A stretch of DNA of 64,000 bases from Cryptomeria japonica (taxonomy: Eukaryota > Streptophyta > Pinopsida > Cupressales > Cupressaceae): the NCBI RefSeq assembly GCF_030272615.1, contig NC_081412.1, positions 24,493,860 through 24,557,859 of the forward strand, in the 5' to 3' direction. Under the pieces are notes generated by a model that did not search any database, was not told the origin of the DNA, and worked only from the letters and a program-made list of their open reading frames with translations. Each line of letters opens with the position of its first letter. Within the stretch, counting starts at the first letter, position 1. The position numbers and the translations under genes are program-made. Below, piece by piece: positions 10,633 through 22,649 of the stretch.

Positions 10633-13000
10633 TTGCTTGTCCTCAAGAAATGCTATCTCATACATTGATTGATCTCGGATTAAGCTCGATGTGATTCTAG
10701 GATCCCAGATCATTCTGTGAAATTTTCCTTTACCACGAATTTGTTGCTCCTCTCTGATGCAATCATCCATTTCAAGTTGGTTACACTATGAAGCAATTCC
10801 ATCAATCATATATATTCTTGGATTCCGAATTTTCATATCATCATGCATATTGAGGCTGGAGGGAAGAACATCTCTTATCAAATTACCAACAACAATCACA
10901 AATACCCCTTTTAAATGGTTGGTACAAATGTTAAACTCAGTGTTACAATTGAAATTTGAATTCATAACTATTCTGGGAAAGCTTCTGCTGTCAGAAACTG
11001 ATAATACCTCAATAGGACTCAAACTCCAAGCGGTATAATGACAATCCCATGCACACAATTTTATGCAATCAACTGCAACCATCAATGCAACACCTGAAAA
11101 TATGAAGGTTAGCAACTTGAAATGATTGCAACAAACATTAATCACCAGTGTGGAAGTTAGAAACAACTGAACCATGGCGACAAACTCTCCCACAATCTGT
11201 TGCATACTACTAAAAATCTACCAAGCTTGTGAAAGTTATTGTTCATCCTCTAATAATGAATGAAGTTAAACAAATTGGAAAATTGGAAACCATGGATTTC
11301 TCATTCAATATCCTCCTCAAGATAGTGACCAATACAAACCAAATATTATCATAATGTAGCATCTTACCAATGGGTAATTTCATGGTTCCTATAATCATCT
11401 GTTCAATAGGATACAACGTATGCAAACTCGACATGATATCAAAGTCCCCACATACCTTGTGTCCTGCCAATGAGATAACAAAATGTGATGTTTTCATGAT
11501 GCAAGGGATGGTAGGACTATTATGGGATGTCACATAGTTGAAAAACTTGGACTCGGAAAAAAACTAGCAAGGCCTGAAAATGCGACTTGGCAACTAAAAA
11601 AATTGTTTAAATTTCATTAGAAATACTTTTTTGTTTTGCAAAATTCAATGAGGAGATGCATCCAATGAGTCAACAAATGAGTACATAAAAGAAACAAGTT
11701 GAGTCTAGTTATGTTTGATTGATTTAAATGTAAAATGGGTACAAAATGGCATCCTCATGTGGAATGCTGATGGCTGATAGTCTGAAACAAAATAAAAGTA
11801 GCAAGTTGTTTATGTAAACTAAAAGGAAATACTACATAAAAACATTTTACATCTTCCTCTTCCTAGCTCTAGTGAAAACTAGGGGAGAGGTAGAACTAGA
11901 GGGTCTAGTCCTAGGAGTCCGCTGTGGCTCCTCCACCTTGCTCGGCATGATAGGCTGTAGCTTGACCTCCATTTTGAATGTAGATGTTGTTCACACTGGC
12001 AATGACTCCTCCTTAAGGTTGGGAGGGTTTTTATTGTTGGAGGAGCAAAAGAGAGCAACCTAAATGAAATGAAATTCACTTTGTGGCATCCCAGACCTAT
12101 TATCCACCTGAGGCCGGACTCGCGAGTTTCTAAAAACTCACTGAGTACTCTGCGAGTATTTCAACTATGGGATGTCATATCTTGTACATAACTTGGTTCC
12201 ACAAACATCATCTCATGCCTAGTTATGAAGTCTAGTATATTAACAAGGCAATGCTTCCTACTAATGACATTCTCATAAAACTCATCAATCACCTTATGTC
12301 ACGTGCATCTTATCTTGTCCACCAGTGTTTGCCAAATTACCAATAATTCTTTGAAACAAATCAATTCATTGGCTGACATTGGCTGATTTAATCAAATTCA
12401 GTAGTGTGAAACTGGGACAACAGCTGCAATAATGAAGTATGCTAATGTGTACAGGAGATGTGAGCATAGAAATGATTGAAAACACTCCTTCAAAGACAGG
12501 AAATTCTTTATCACTAAGCTTCAACCAATAAATTCCCCATTCCTTGACTGGAAAAAATTGTGAACCCTCCTGTATGCAAGCAACTAAAACCATGTGATGG
12601 CTGATTGAAAGGATGACAACTGTACCAAATCTGAAATTTTATCCCATAGACCTCCATAGAATAGTCCCTTTGTCCTAATAAACTTCAAATATACCTAGCT
12701 GGTGAACCTCTGCACAAATGCTTCACAATGAAGTAGCTAAATTCATCATATTGCATATCATGATTCCATTCCATATGTCATATAGTGGTGGTGTCTTCAA
12801 GACGATGAAGTTTTCATGCATCAAAATATCCGATGTGAAAACTTCATATTCATTCAAATTTAATGACATGATGGAGTGCATGGAGGTTATAATTTTCTTG
12901 ATATGGACATCATCAATGGCATCCCCAAAGATTTGAAAGATGACAAATATCATTTCCTCACAAACAATATCTAGCATAATGTAACCAAAGTATTAAATAA
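10633..13000 (-). pseudogene. Internal region of a non-autonomous or decayed gypsy-type element
   Basis: Minus-strand open stretches at 10579-10770, 10786-11205 (139 codons), 11243-11533, 12366-12593 and 12723-12977 run head to tail with short gaps. They show no protease, reverse-transcriptase or integrase motif. The arrangement upstream of a polypurine tract and LTR suggests the 3' internal region of a large retroelement derivative lacking pol. A hAT-like fragment (11536-12165) interrupts it. The left boundary and PBS were not found. Whether any stretch ever encoded a protein is uncertain. Confidence 0.45.
11536..12165 (-). mobile_element. Probable hAT-type DNA transposon fragment flanked by 15-bp direct repeats
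   Basis: TATGGGATGTCACAT at 11521-11535 recurs with one mismatch at 12166-12180. The 630 bp between begin AGTTGAAAAACTTGG and end CGAGTATTTCAAC, with weak inverted similarity (TTGAAA..TTTCAA). The minus strand encodes a Ser/Arg-rich tail ending in RARKRKM before a stop. I associate this ending with C-termini of plant hAT-like transposases, from memory. A 15-bp duplication is too long for hAT (8 bp), so the fragment may instead be a retroposed transcript or a rearranged copy. Confidence 0.5.
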
Positions 13001-13549
13001 AGTAACATGCCCCTCTCATCGAGTTTGTAATTAGATCTACATGCTGGTGTTTCCATTTGGAACTCAAACTATTTCAGTTTGTGGTGGTGGGAGTTAATCA
13101 GGTGTACTAGATTTGCCATATTTTGTTTTGCGTAGAATTTGGGTGTTGAAAGCCAAATCAATTGCTGTTGTAGGTCAATCTCAGACCTGATTATTTTCTG
13201 TTGAATACCAGAAAATTCATTCCTTTGGTGTTCAATGAAGTTTCATTTGGTTTGATGTTTTTTTAGTGAAGACTAGCTAGCTAGTTTATTGGGCAAAAAT
13301 GGGTATTCTTGATGTATGTAGCTATATTTTTTTTTTGCTGTAATAAATCAATTTCAGACCTTTTCATATCAAAAAACATTTTAGTAATTAGTTTCCTTAA
13401 TTCGATGCCATTTTATGCAAGACTAGCTGACTAGTTTTGGTATTTTCGGTGAAATTGGCATAATATTTGTAAATCTAGTTTTGAGATCTGAAATTATTCA
13501 TTAAGTTTTGGTTTTGTACATTATGATTTCCACTTTTCACCTTGATGCA
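13001..13549. other. No recognisable feature
   Basis: AT-rich sequence with the word GACTAGCTAGCTAGT and variants (13271-13283, 13422-13433). I see no ORF, terminal repeat or promoter I can support. Confidence 0.3.
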
Positions 13550-13760
13550 CTTGATATTGAAGATGAATGACAATGCTAGTGCTAATGACATCGTTTGTGG
13601 ATCTTCTAATATACTATTGCCTTCATCATCTAATATGGATGGTGATGATGATATTTTTGAGGACCCATATGTTGACGCGTGATCAATGATGGCTGATTGT
13701 TAACACTTGACATTCTAATTTTTAGTTACATTGAGAGGTACAACTATAGTGGTAGCAAGG
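13550..13760 (+). pseudogene. hAT-like transposase 3' end fragment, copy 1
   Basis: A short plus-strand reading (..SSSNMDGDDDIFEDP..) followed by a stop and an untranslated stretch (GCTGATTGTTAACACTTGAC). The same sequence occurs inverted at 16640-16835. The acidic tail is typical of the end of plant hAT-like transposases as I remember them, but no catalytic region is present, so the family call is tentative. Confidence 0.45.
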
Positions 13761-14018
13761 CATGGAATGTGATAGTGTGATTGTCTTAACAAAATCTATT
13801 AAAAAGCCAACATCTGTTTTTAAAAAAACTAAAACTATAAAATAACTTTTAAGTAAATAGAATAAAATAGCTCTTAATAAATACAAAGAAAGTAACTCTG
13901 AAATAGTTCTAAAGTAAAATAAAATAACTATTAAGCAAATAAAAAATTTAGAAAATAACTTTTATGTATATAAAATAAAATAAATGTAAATTATTTAAAT
14001 AAAACTAGCATATCTATC

Positions 14019-14160
14019 TTTAAAAAATCCATCTAAATATGTAGAGACACATCCTTCTCAAGGTGCTTACTTTTTAATCAATTTTGAATTTGTTATGTAT
14101 AAGTGGAATAGGCACCTTGAGAAGGATATCTCTCAGCATATTTTAGATAGATTTTTTAAA
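14019..14160. repeat. Foldback, ~49-bp arms with 45-bp loop
   Basis: The arm at 14019-14066 (ending CTTCTCAAGGTGC) is the inverse of 14112-14160 (starting GCACCTTGAGAAGG), with roughly 43 of 49 positions pairing. Weaker inverted similarity extends further out on both sides. It lies between the two inverted hAT-like fragments and may be a hairpin MITE or the subterminal part of a palindromic element. Confidence 0.85.
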
Positions 14161-14625
14161 AGTTAGATATGGTTTTTTTAAATAAATATCATGACATTCA
14201 AGTTTAACTAATTGACATTGTAGTATTTTTTATTCTTATGTTGGTTTGTGGTATTCTGAACTTAATTACTACTGCAAGTATGCATATATTTCTGATTTTG
14301 TAATGTTTTTGTATGGACAAATCCAACCCCCATTTTTTTTTTGTGTGCAAACCCAATTGATGCCATGAACCCAAGGCTGAACCAGTACCAAGTCTAGTAA
14401 CTTAGTGATAAACCAATAACAACACACAACAACAACACAATTTAATTTCTAGTTAAAGGCTTAAGTGTTTGTTTCATTTTTAGTTTAGTAACGAGCCAAA
14501 ATAATTGTGATTTTTAATTGCACACACATCTAGAAAGGAATGACATAATCATGTCTGCACATATTGAGCTGAAATTATCAGTTTTGTGTCAATCAGCACA
14601 ATTAATGTTTCTTCGTTATTTTCAG

Positions 14626-15093
14626 GCAGAAGATGAAGCAGGATCAAAGAAAATGTTAGCATCCTCAGAAAGGGATAATGTTATTCTTCAAAACCCTTTC
14701 CTGATGTTTTTTCCTTTAGTAGCTGGTGTTTTCCTTAAATACTAATTTAATGAAAACATATGTCGATCATTAAAATTCCTTTTTCAATTGCAGCAAGTCA
14801 TGGACTGGCATGATGCCTGGAAGAAACTGGATGCAGAAGAAACTGCTGTTGAAAGATCTGAAAAAGAAGGTATATTCTTCTTTGCCCATTGAATTTAAGC
14901 TTCATGCAATTAAAATTTGGAAAAGTTTTAATTAGGTGCAAGAAACAACAGTAGAGATAAGCAATTTTTGAAAAAGGTTGTCTGTAGAGAAGAAACACTA
15001 ATTGTGAAGCTTCCTAAATGTGGTGGCAAGAAAAAAGAAGGATGTCATTACACATTTAAAGATATGGGATTTTCCTGGTCCATAGTTTTTTAA
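14626..15093 (+). pseudogene. Exon-like fragments of an unrecognised gene
   Basis: Three stretches look like exons. The first (from 14626) follows a TTTTCAG acceptor and reads AEDEAGSKKMLASSERDN. The second, 14794-14869 (25 codons, QVMDWHDAWKKLDAEE..), has a TTGCAG acceptor and a GTATAT donor. The third, 14936-15093, follows ATTAG and, joined in the phase left by the second, stays open for about 52 codons to a TAA. Charged, soluble-looking protein; I do not recognise it. No clear donor follows the first exon, and no upstream exons or promoter were found, so it is a captured or decayed gene fragment. Confidence 0.45.
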
Positions 15094-16630
15094 AGAAAGT
15101 TTCTGGTTTAACCTGTGTTTATCTTTTCACTACTGATTTTTCATGTCACCTTCACGATCCTTCAATTTGGTGTTATATTAGAATTCTAGTGATTAGCTAT
15201 AAAACGTTTGAGATACCCTTATAATTTAATCCTTCTGAAATCATTATGGTGATTACCTTGCCCCCATTTTCCAGGCACTTTGCATGTTGTACCAAAACAG
15301 TGCTGCTCATATATTCCACAAAATGAGCTTGGTATAACAATCAGATTTTTTTTTGTAGTCTATTCTTTTGTGCTCTTCTCAAATGATGAATAGATGGGAC
15401 TGCTAGCAAATCACTATGGTCATTCTGAGTTAAAGGGAACACTAATAGCAATTAAGACATACTAACGTAGCCCAAGTGCTATATTGATATAAGGGCATTT
15501 GGGATGTAAGGAACCCCTTTTATAGTTAATCACTAGAAGCATGGTGTAATGAGTTAAATACAAATTTTAATATATATAGTTTCATGTGAATTTTTAGGCA
15601 AACTACCTGAGTGAAAGGGGCATCATTAAAAAATGTGTAGTTTATGGAATAAAAAATATTTGTTGACGGAAATGTTGACTCTGCATTTCACCAATAGTCA
15701 TTGAAATATTAGTTGAAGATGATGTGTGAGCGTGATCTTTTCATTAATGTTGGGTAGTTAAAGTGTTTTAACAGTGTGCCAGTGTTAATGTTATCTAATG
15801 CACAAGGAATGACATTGGAAGCCAATTATGGGCTAGTATGTGTGTTTAGCTGCTGGTGCAGTCTAATGAGATGTATGAATGTTCTAGTGCTTTGCATGTT
15901 TTATCATGATCCTAGCTTCATTTGTAATATTTCCAACTGGAAATTTTCGCCATTAAAAAATGTGAGTGAACACAAATACATAATCATAGTCAAACAATGC
16001 TACGATCAAGGTGCATTTGATTTTTCTCCCCATATTGTAAAAATACAATCTCGGTTAGGGCTTGGGTCCAGGATGGCCTGGGGCTTGCCCAGGGTCTGGT
16101 CTGGCAGAAAAAACATAAAATAATGCTGAATGGTTCATTGTACTATGAGATGTTAGTTTAGTGCTTGAACTGCAAACTCCCTTTTGTTTGTGGTCCATTC
16201 AGTATTTGCATCGGTGGACAGTGGAGCTACCCAGTTAACATGTTTACCATGCTACAGCAATTTCAGTCTGATGCAGGTTGCTCCCCTCCCTGTTTTCCCA
16301 GCTTGACTTTGCAGAGTATTGAAATAAAGAGATATGTGGGCCTTGTCATGTCAGCTTGACTTTCAGAGGATCAAAATAAAGAGATGCGCATGGGCATATA
16401 TGCATACATGTCTTTTGACATTTGACTTTGAATCATATCATTTTTTATATTAAAATATAAATACTAAGTTACTAGTCTTGGTACTGGTTTGGGTTTGAGT
16501 GTTTGGTTTGCAGGTTTTCCCAATATGTTTTTTGGGTTGGGTTTGACCATACAAAAACATATACATATTTGCAGCAGTAATTAAGTTCAAAATACACTAT
16601 ACATAGCTTTTTATATTATATAATAAACAA
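15094..16630. other. Unclassified AT-rich sequence
   Basis: Contains an open stretch of 115 codons (15776-16123, plus) and one of 64 codons (16165-16359), without recognisable motifs. No LTR ends, PBS or terminal inverted repeats were found. Confidence 0.3.
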
Positions 16631-16639
16631 AACCACCAT

Positions 16640-16835
16640 ATAAATAGTCAAATATTAGTCAAACTCAAATGTCATGATATATATTAATGTTAAATAATAA
16701 TGTCAAGTGTCAACAATCAGCCACAATTGATCAAAAATCATATTGCTCTTAAAAAATATCATCATCACCATCCATATTAGATGATGTAGGTATTGACAAA
16801 TTAGAAGTACCACAAATTGAAGAGCACTTAGATAT
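16640..16835 (-). pseudogene. hAT-like transposase 3' end fragment, copy 2 (inverted)
   Basis: On the minus strand this repeats the sequence at 13550-13760: CATCATCTAATATGGATGG, then a run of GATGATGATAT, then GTGGCTGATTGTTGACACTTGAC. The two copies face each other about 3 kb apart. That could mark the two ends of one rearranged DNA transposon or two separate insertions. Confidence 0.5.
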
Positions 16836-16839
16836 ATTG

Positions 16840-17746
16840 AGGGTGGGAGGGGGGTGGGGGGCGCAGGGGGGTGAATCCGTATAACAACAAACTTTTACTT
16901 TCAAAACTTAATTAACCACAATAGCAATACTTCAAAACTTAATCGTCCACAGTAGTAACACATATGCAAGATCTAACAATTAGAAACACAAGATGAACAC
17001 ACGATTTACGTAGAAACCCTTGTGGGAGAAAACCGTGGCAAAATATTGCTTGTATTAGAAACTTTTTACAATTTTTGTAGGCATCAACCCACAGGAGACA
17101 CCAATCTCCTTTAGATGATTCATAGGCACCAACCCATTGGAGACACCAATCCTCATAACTGAGCACCAACTCAGCAAGACACCAATCTCCTTGAATACGA
17201 GGCACCGACCTCCAATAGAGTAATGGGATAATTATTTGACTTTTTTCTTGAATCAGTTCTGAGTCTGCTTTATAAATCGACTTTAGACTTGGCTCAATAC
17301 TTCACCAAATCTGCCTCAACATATTCTTTATATATCTCTTAGATATGCCCCAAAAAACTTCACCAATTTGCTCCAATAACCCTTGTAAATCTGCTCAAAA
17401 GGGCTTTTCCAAATCTGCAAATAATCTTCAATAATTTCTGATCAAAATTTGCAATAAATCACCTTTTGAATCTGCTCTTTGGTCTTCTCTAGGCCTTCTC
17501 TAGATAGGAATAATCTTCTTTAATTGCTTGCCAAATAAACCTCAAATGATCTTCTATTTATACATGCTAAAGGACCTCTTTATCCAACGGGTGCAAACCT
17601 CCAAACCAGGTCAGCCAAGGCACAAATAAATAATTTTATTTATTTAATTTTACTTGCTCAAGATGGGTGCTCATATCAAGGAGGTTAGCACAATAAATTG
17701 ATTTAATTTAACTTCCAAACTAGGCACCCAAATCAAGAGGGGTCAG
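16840..17746 (-). repeat. Copia-type LTR, minus strand, cut by the gypsy LTR
   Basis: The minus strand ends in the phrase GATTCACCCCCC near 16860-16876. This phrase, from memory, lies at the 3' end of many plant SIRE/Maximus-type copia LTRs and recurs at 22655-22680. Both copies have GGCACCAAC-type repeats (17095-17215 and 22805-22905). A TATA-like TGTATAAATAG lies near 17555-17570 on the minus strand. The 5' part stops where the gypsy LTR begins at 17747. Confidence 0.6.
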
Positions 17747-18520
17747 TGTAATGTTCCCGATATAATTAAATAATATTAATTATTGTATGGCCCTAAATTT
17801 AATATCAAAATCTTTCGGGCCCCCTTTTTATTTTATTAGTTAAGTTATGCTTGCTGTGTCGGCCTGTTTGTAACCCTTCGGGAAACTTCCCGGAGCCCAT
17901 ATATATGGCCGAGTTAGTCATTGTTGTATGGATGCAAATTTGGTATTTTTCTTTGTTTGTTTGAATTCCAGTTGGAGTTCCGTTGTCAGCCATTTCGGAG
18001 GTGGAAGATCCTCCCTACTTGGCATCTGTAGTTTCGGTGGGAGTAATTCCTCACCCTACTCTGCTCTGCTCTCAGTTCCGAGATTATTGTAATCAGAAGT
18101 GTTATCATTATTGAATCTGAATTTCCAGTTGCATGTCTAGTGTGTTCATTCCTATGCCAAATCGTGTTAATCTAATTGTCTACCTTGCAAGGCATAGTAT
18201 TTTGTGATTGAAGTTGTCCGTGCATAGCTGGTGGTGAATCGACAACCATATTCATTGTGCGAAGAGAAGGGAACCGTTCTCGTACGACCACTAGACCGTA
18301 CGCTAGGTTGAGGGAAGTGACCGTACGGTCACCTTCTTACAGTACGTGCAACACAATACCACCGTACGATGGCTCGACTACCACACCAAACCGTACGGAT
18401 CGAAGGGTTTGACTGTCGTGTAACTGTTGACCATACATACCATACGTCTAGCACCAAAACATTACCGTACGAGGTGAGAGTGGGGGTGTTGTACGACAGG
18501 AAGAGCGTCGGTACATTACA
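17747..18520 (+). repeat. 5' LTR of a gypsy-type element
   Basis: 774 bp starting TGTAATGTTCCC and ending GGTACATTACA, followed one base later by a PBS (18522-18533). A TATATATG box sits near 17900. The downstream third (about 18245-18480) is rich in the palindrome CGTACG and its extensions. No matching right-hand LTR is present. Confidence 0.82.
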
Positions 18521-18521
18521 G

Positions 18522-18533
18522 TGGTATCAAAGC
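18522..18533 (+). other. Primer-binding site (tRNA-Met type)
   Basis: TGGTATCAAAGC, one base after the LTR end, is the usual plant initiator tRNA-Met complement with one substitution (A for G). The same variant occurs in the tRNA-like TRIM near 52780. Confidence 0.85.
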
Positions 18534-18563
18534 TGGTGATTCTACTAGCCTGTCGGGAGAATC

Positions 18564-19270
18564 ATGGCACCGAGTGAAGGATTGATAGATGCGCTGAGGG
18601 AGTTAAGAAGTCAGCAAGAGCTTTGCCAGATCCTTGCAAGAAGGCCTGCCATATGTTCTCTATCCCAGATTTCGGCGAATTGGAAGGAACATCTGTTGGT
18701 TGAATACTCCAAGAATACATTTGCATGCGAGCTGATGGATGGTCAAGTACAGGATGACGGATACAAGGTGGTTGATGACATCATTTACTACAAGGACAAA
18801 ATCTATTGGGTGCCCAAGTCCAAGATGAAGGAAAGAATTCTAAAAGAAATGCGCGACTCTCCCTTGGCCAGCCACTCGGGATATTTGAAGATCTATAGAC
18901 AAATCCGAGACAAATTTTCTTGGAAGGGCCTTAAGAATGATGTTCTACAGTATATGCGTGAATGCTCCACCTGCCAGTAGAACAAATCCGAACACACCTT
19001 ACCTGCTGGACTATTTCAACCGTTGCCAATCCTCGACCAGAAGTGGGATAGCATCTTGATGGATTTCATTACCGGGCTTCCCATAGTGTAAGGAAAGGAT
19101 TGCATCTTCGTTGTGGTAGATTGTTTGACCAAATATGCCCTTTTCTTTGATATCTCCACCAGATGCCAAGCAATTCAAGTGGCCGAGTTGTTCTTCCATG
19201 AGGAAGAGCGACATCTACATAAGAAGAACCTATTGCAGATGAGTTTTGAGATTTCAGACCATCATTGGGA
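18564..19270 (+). pseudogene. Gypsy pol fragment: end of RNase H linker and integrase zinc finger
   Basis: The ORF 18564-18980 (138 codons) holds the spacer after RNase H and the integrase zinc-binding region, with HSGYLKIYRQIRDKF and CSTC before a TAG. Reading on past that stop gives [20 protein letters not shown], the integrase core start with its first catalytic Asp, then another stop and VVVDCLTKYALFFDI. It lies only 30 bp after the PBS, so gag, protease and reverse transcriptase have been deleted. The reading is lost near 19270, where a different repeat begins. Confidence 0.85.
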
Positions 19271-19274
19271 AAGG

Positions 19275-19796
19275 ACCTATGTTACCCCAAGTTTCCGGGA
19301 CGGGGGGACGGGGGGACGAGTTTCTGGGACGGCAAATTTTTTTCCCAAATTTGGGGACGGGGGGGACGGCAAAGGGGACGGCTGTATAAAATATAGGGAA
19401 AATTTAAAATATATAGGAAAATTCTAAATGTTCATATGAAAACATGGATAAAGCATGCATCTATACATTATATTCATATGAAAACATGGATATAGCATGT
19501 GTATGATACTATGAAAACATTTTAGAATGCAAACATCGAACATACAACATTATCAATAGACTCAATACTCAATATGCACTCATAATTCAGAATTTCAATT
19601 CATTCACATTGTCAATATGCATATCATAATAGATATTAAAGAAATAAAATACATAATGGAGCCTAATCAGACTCAGAGGTTAAATTTTCACTACTTCCAT
19701 CAGCGCAGTTCCCCCCTATAACTTTTGACGGGGGTTTGGGGGCAGCGCCCCCAGCTTGGGGTCAAGGGGCATCGCCCCTTGCGGGGTCAAGGGGCA
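19275..19796. other. G-rich repeat segment of unknown class
   Basis: Opens with CCGGGACGGGGGGACGGGGG-type sequence and closes near 19735-19795 with short GGGGCA / GCCCC complementary blocks (for example CAGCGCCCCCAGC and GGCATCGCCCCTTG). AT-rich sequence lies between. The G-rich edge recurs in many plant genomes to my knowledge, but I cannot assign it to a transposon family, and TSDs were not found. Confidence 0.35.
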
Positions 19797-20244
19797 GCTT
19801 TAGGGTTTGAGAGGAGGGAGGGGAGGAATTGCACTTTTTAGGGTTTGAGAGGAGGGAGGGGAGGAATTGCACTTTTTAGTGTTAAAAAAAAGGCGAACTT
19901 TGCCGAATTGGTGTGGGTACTCACCAAATTCACCTTGGATTCCCCATGCTAGACTTGTAGTCATGCCAGATCCAAATTCACACCTTGGCCGAATCAAACT
20001 AGGACCTGGGTTTTATAGGGACTGGACTGATAACAGAGATATAATATTGTAAAAGAAATTTGCCGAATTGGCGGGGGTACTCACCAAATTCACCTTGGAT
20101 TCCCCATGCTAGACTTGTAGTCATGCCAGATCCAGATCCACACCTTGGCCGAATCAAATTAGGATTTGGGTTTTGTAGGGACTGGACTGATAACATAGAT
20201 ATAATATTGTAAAATTATCTATCTATCTATCTATATCTATATAG
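19797..20244. repeat. Tandem duplications (38 bp, 160 bp) and a CTAT microsatellite
   Basis: A 38-bp unit beginning TAGGGTTTGAGAGGAGGG occurs twice at 19801-19876. A 160-bp unit occurs twice at about 19897-20056 and 20057-20216, differing at roughly ten positions (both contain TGCTAGACTTGTAGTCATGC). The array ends in a (CTAT)n microsatellite at 20218-20243. Similar short open stretches on the minus strand are produced by the duplication. Confidence 0.85.
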
Positions 20245-22640
20245 ATGCAACCATACAAACCTATACCCAAACCGTGCCATGCCCCTGCCATGACTTCTAC
20301 ATTTTCAGGAATTTGTCTGACTTCCCAATTTTGTCATGATCTAGATCAGACCTAGACAAGTGGAAAGGAAACAATCTAACCCTGTACTATTGCATTATCT
20401 GTTAATTCAGCCTTAATCAACAATTAAACAATAATAATTAAGCAGATTGTATTAAATAATGGTAATAGCAGACCATCCCTCCTTTCCTTATGTTATCGTT
20501 TTCCCCAAGCAACAATTAAATAATTGGTTAAGTGAAGAGAGTATTGTTAAGGTGCGATGGATGGGAAGTTAAGAAACTGTTCCATAAGATTAAGCAAGCA
20601 TTAACCAAACAGTCACCTCTCTTACAAATGGTGGTGAACACATAAGGGGTCATGACTGCCCACCATCCACGGGAAAGTATAAGCATCCAATACAGGAAAC
20701 CAAGAGGGCATCGAAGAAGATCATATTTTATTACTGGCAATCATTGTTGTAACAGCAGATTGGTATGCTGTATCTCACTTATGAACTAAGTGCTTATTTA
20801 CAGTAATGTTATATTTGAATTCTATTAGGAATAAGGGGCAGATATATGGCCTATAATATAAGCTGTTTTATTTATTCTTATCTATACATATAACAGAAAT
20901 AATGCCAACAAGATTTATTTGTTAATAATAGGGAAATCAGATTTATATTACAATTATGCTTGATTTCATTTATTTATATATACATTCATAATACATGAGA
21001 GATTAGCATATCAATGACCCAATTTTTAATCATTCTCTATTGTCCCTCATGAGGATAAGTTGGTTTTGTTAGAGAAAGGTGGTACTAATATCTCACAAAG
21101 TAGGTAAGCCTCAAGAGGTGGTATGGACTGGTGTTCTTGAAACCCTTAGGGGGACCAAGAGGTTGTATGGACGGGTGTTCCTGAAACCCTTGGGCTTATT
21201 TGTGGGGAATGGTTTTCTAGCGCACTAACATAGTAATTACCCATCCTCCGTTAGGGTTGATGATTAGGAAAGAAGTAAGGATTATATGGTAGTTATGAAT
21301 TGTATTACGAATACTAATTGCTCTCTAGTTTTAATAATCTGATGTAAGGCATAATAATGTATAATGATGTATATTTAATTATTGGGAAACAGGCAGACTT
21401 CTAGTAGGGGACATTACAAACTGGGGGAAAAAAATTCTCTGTATTATTTCAAACCTGTGCCTAAATCGACACAAATGATAAATCATTTAATCATAAAACA
21501 TACGTTACATTTAATGATGATGATACAAACAATATTGTAAGAATAGTTTGTATTCTGCTTGCCTTATGAAATTTCTTATTTATGGCAAGTTTGATTTCTT
21601 GTCTTTACTACGGATGAATAGAATTTTTATAGTCCTTCATAACTAATCATGCTCTAAAGAATTTTGATGGTTCCATCTTTCAATTTTTGCTAATTTAACT
21701 GTCAATTCAGTAAGCAGAGAAATTTGTGATGGAGGTTGAGCATATTTGACAACTTATAGCCTATCTAGGGGGTAGACCCTTTTAAGTACTAGTTTCATTG
21801 CATATGTTTCAAACCCTGTTTGGGAGATTCCTTGCAAATTCAACTTTTGTATTAAATGTGCCACTCTTATGTCAATTTTGTGCCACATGTGTGCATGTCT
21901 CTGGTGCTCTTTAATTTATTTTGATTCCTTTTCCTTACAGTACCTCAGTCAAATGCTAATTTATGCTCATATTACACTATTTTCTATTTTTCAATCACAT
22001 ACCCTGTTGGTCATATTGTTATTGATGTCAAAGTCACTGCAGAAGGAAATCCTTGTCAAAGTATTATTCATATCGAAGGATGGCCAACTTCAGTTATTGC
22101 ATCACTGATATTACATCTATAGATAGAGGCCTTAGATTTTGCTATATTATACCCATATTGTAGAGGGTGAAACCATGGGTGGGTTATGCTATGGTCTTTG
22201 CAACTAAAATTTGCGTCTACTAGGTTATTAGACAATATACGTAACCCTCGGCATTGTTTACTTCTTTGGGACGAGCCAGGAAATTGGGAAATAATTTCTT
22301 CATTCAACTTCCTCTTGTTTCCCATCAAAGACAACCATTTTTAAAAAACTAGGGTCTATTACAGACTTAGGGCAACTAGGGTTTCCCAAGAGATTTGAAA
22401 TTTCAAATGCGTAATAGCGAAATTACTGGACAGAAAGCTTAGGAAATTGAGACTTAAACTTATTGCAAGTAAATTAGGGCATAAGTGGAGCAATTAGACT
22501 TACTGCTTTTATGCTGTTGCAAACGCTAATCGGAAGCAAGGAAAACCCTCTGCAAAACTTGAGCAATTGAACAGATTGGACACCTTTTTGGAGCTCTGGA
22601 GCCAAGGTAGGTTGTGAATGAATGAGAAACTGAAAACCAA
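20245..22640. other. Unclassified; contains a 44-bp tandem duplication and an LTR-end-like site
   Basis: A 44-bp unit (CAAGAGGTGGTATGGACTGG..) occurs twice at 21112-21197. The phrase GGGGACATTACA at 21407-21418 resembles gypsy LTR ends here, but no matching LTR start was found upstream and no PBS follows. Short ORFs (for example 21869-22108, 22068-22334) have no recognisable motif. Confidence 0.35.
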
Positions 22641-22649
22641 TTCAGAAAT

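Noticed and set aside
10786-11205. 139-codon ORF as a real small gene
   Set aside because: No motif or promoter; it sits in the internal region of a decayed retroelement just before its polypurine tract and LTR.
19800-20196. Two similar minus-strand ORFs as a duplicated gene
   Set aside because: The similarity comes from a 160-bp tandem DNA duplication, a length that does not preserve frame.
21407-21418. LTR end (GGGGACATTACA)
   Set aside because: No matching LTR start upstream and no PBS or TSD could be found, so it is mentioned only as a site.
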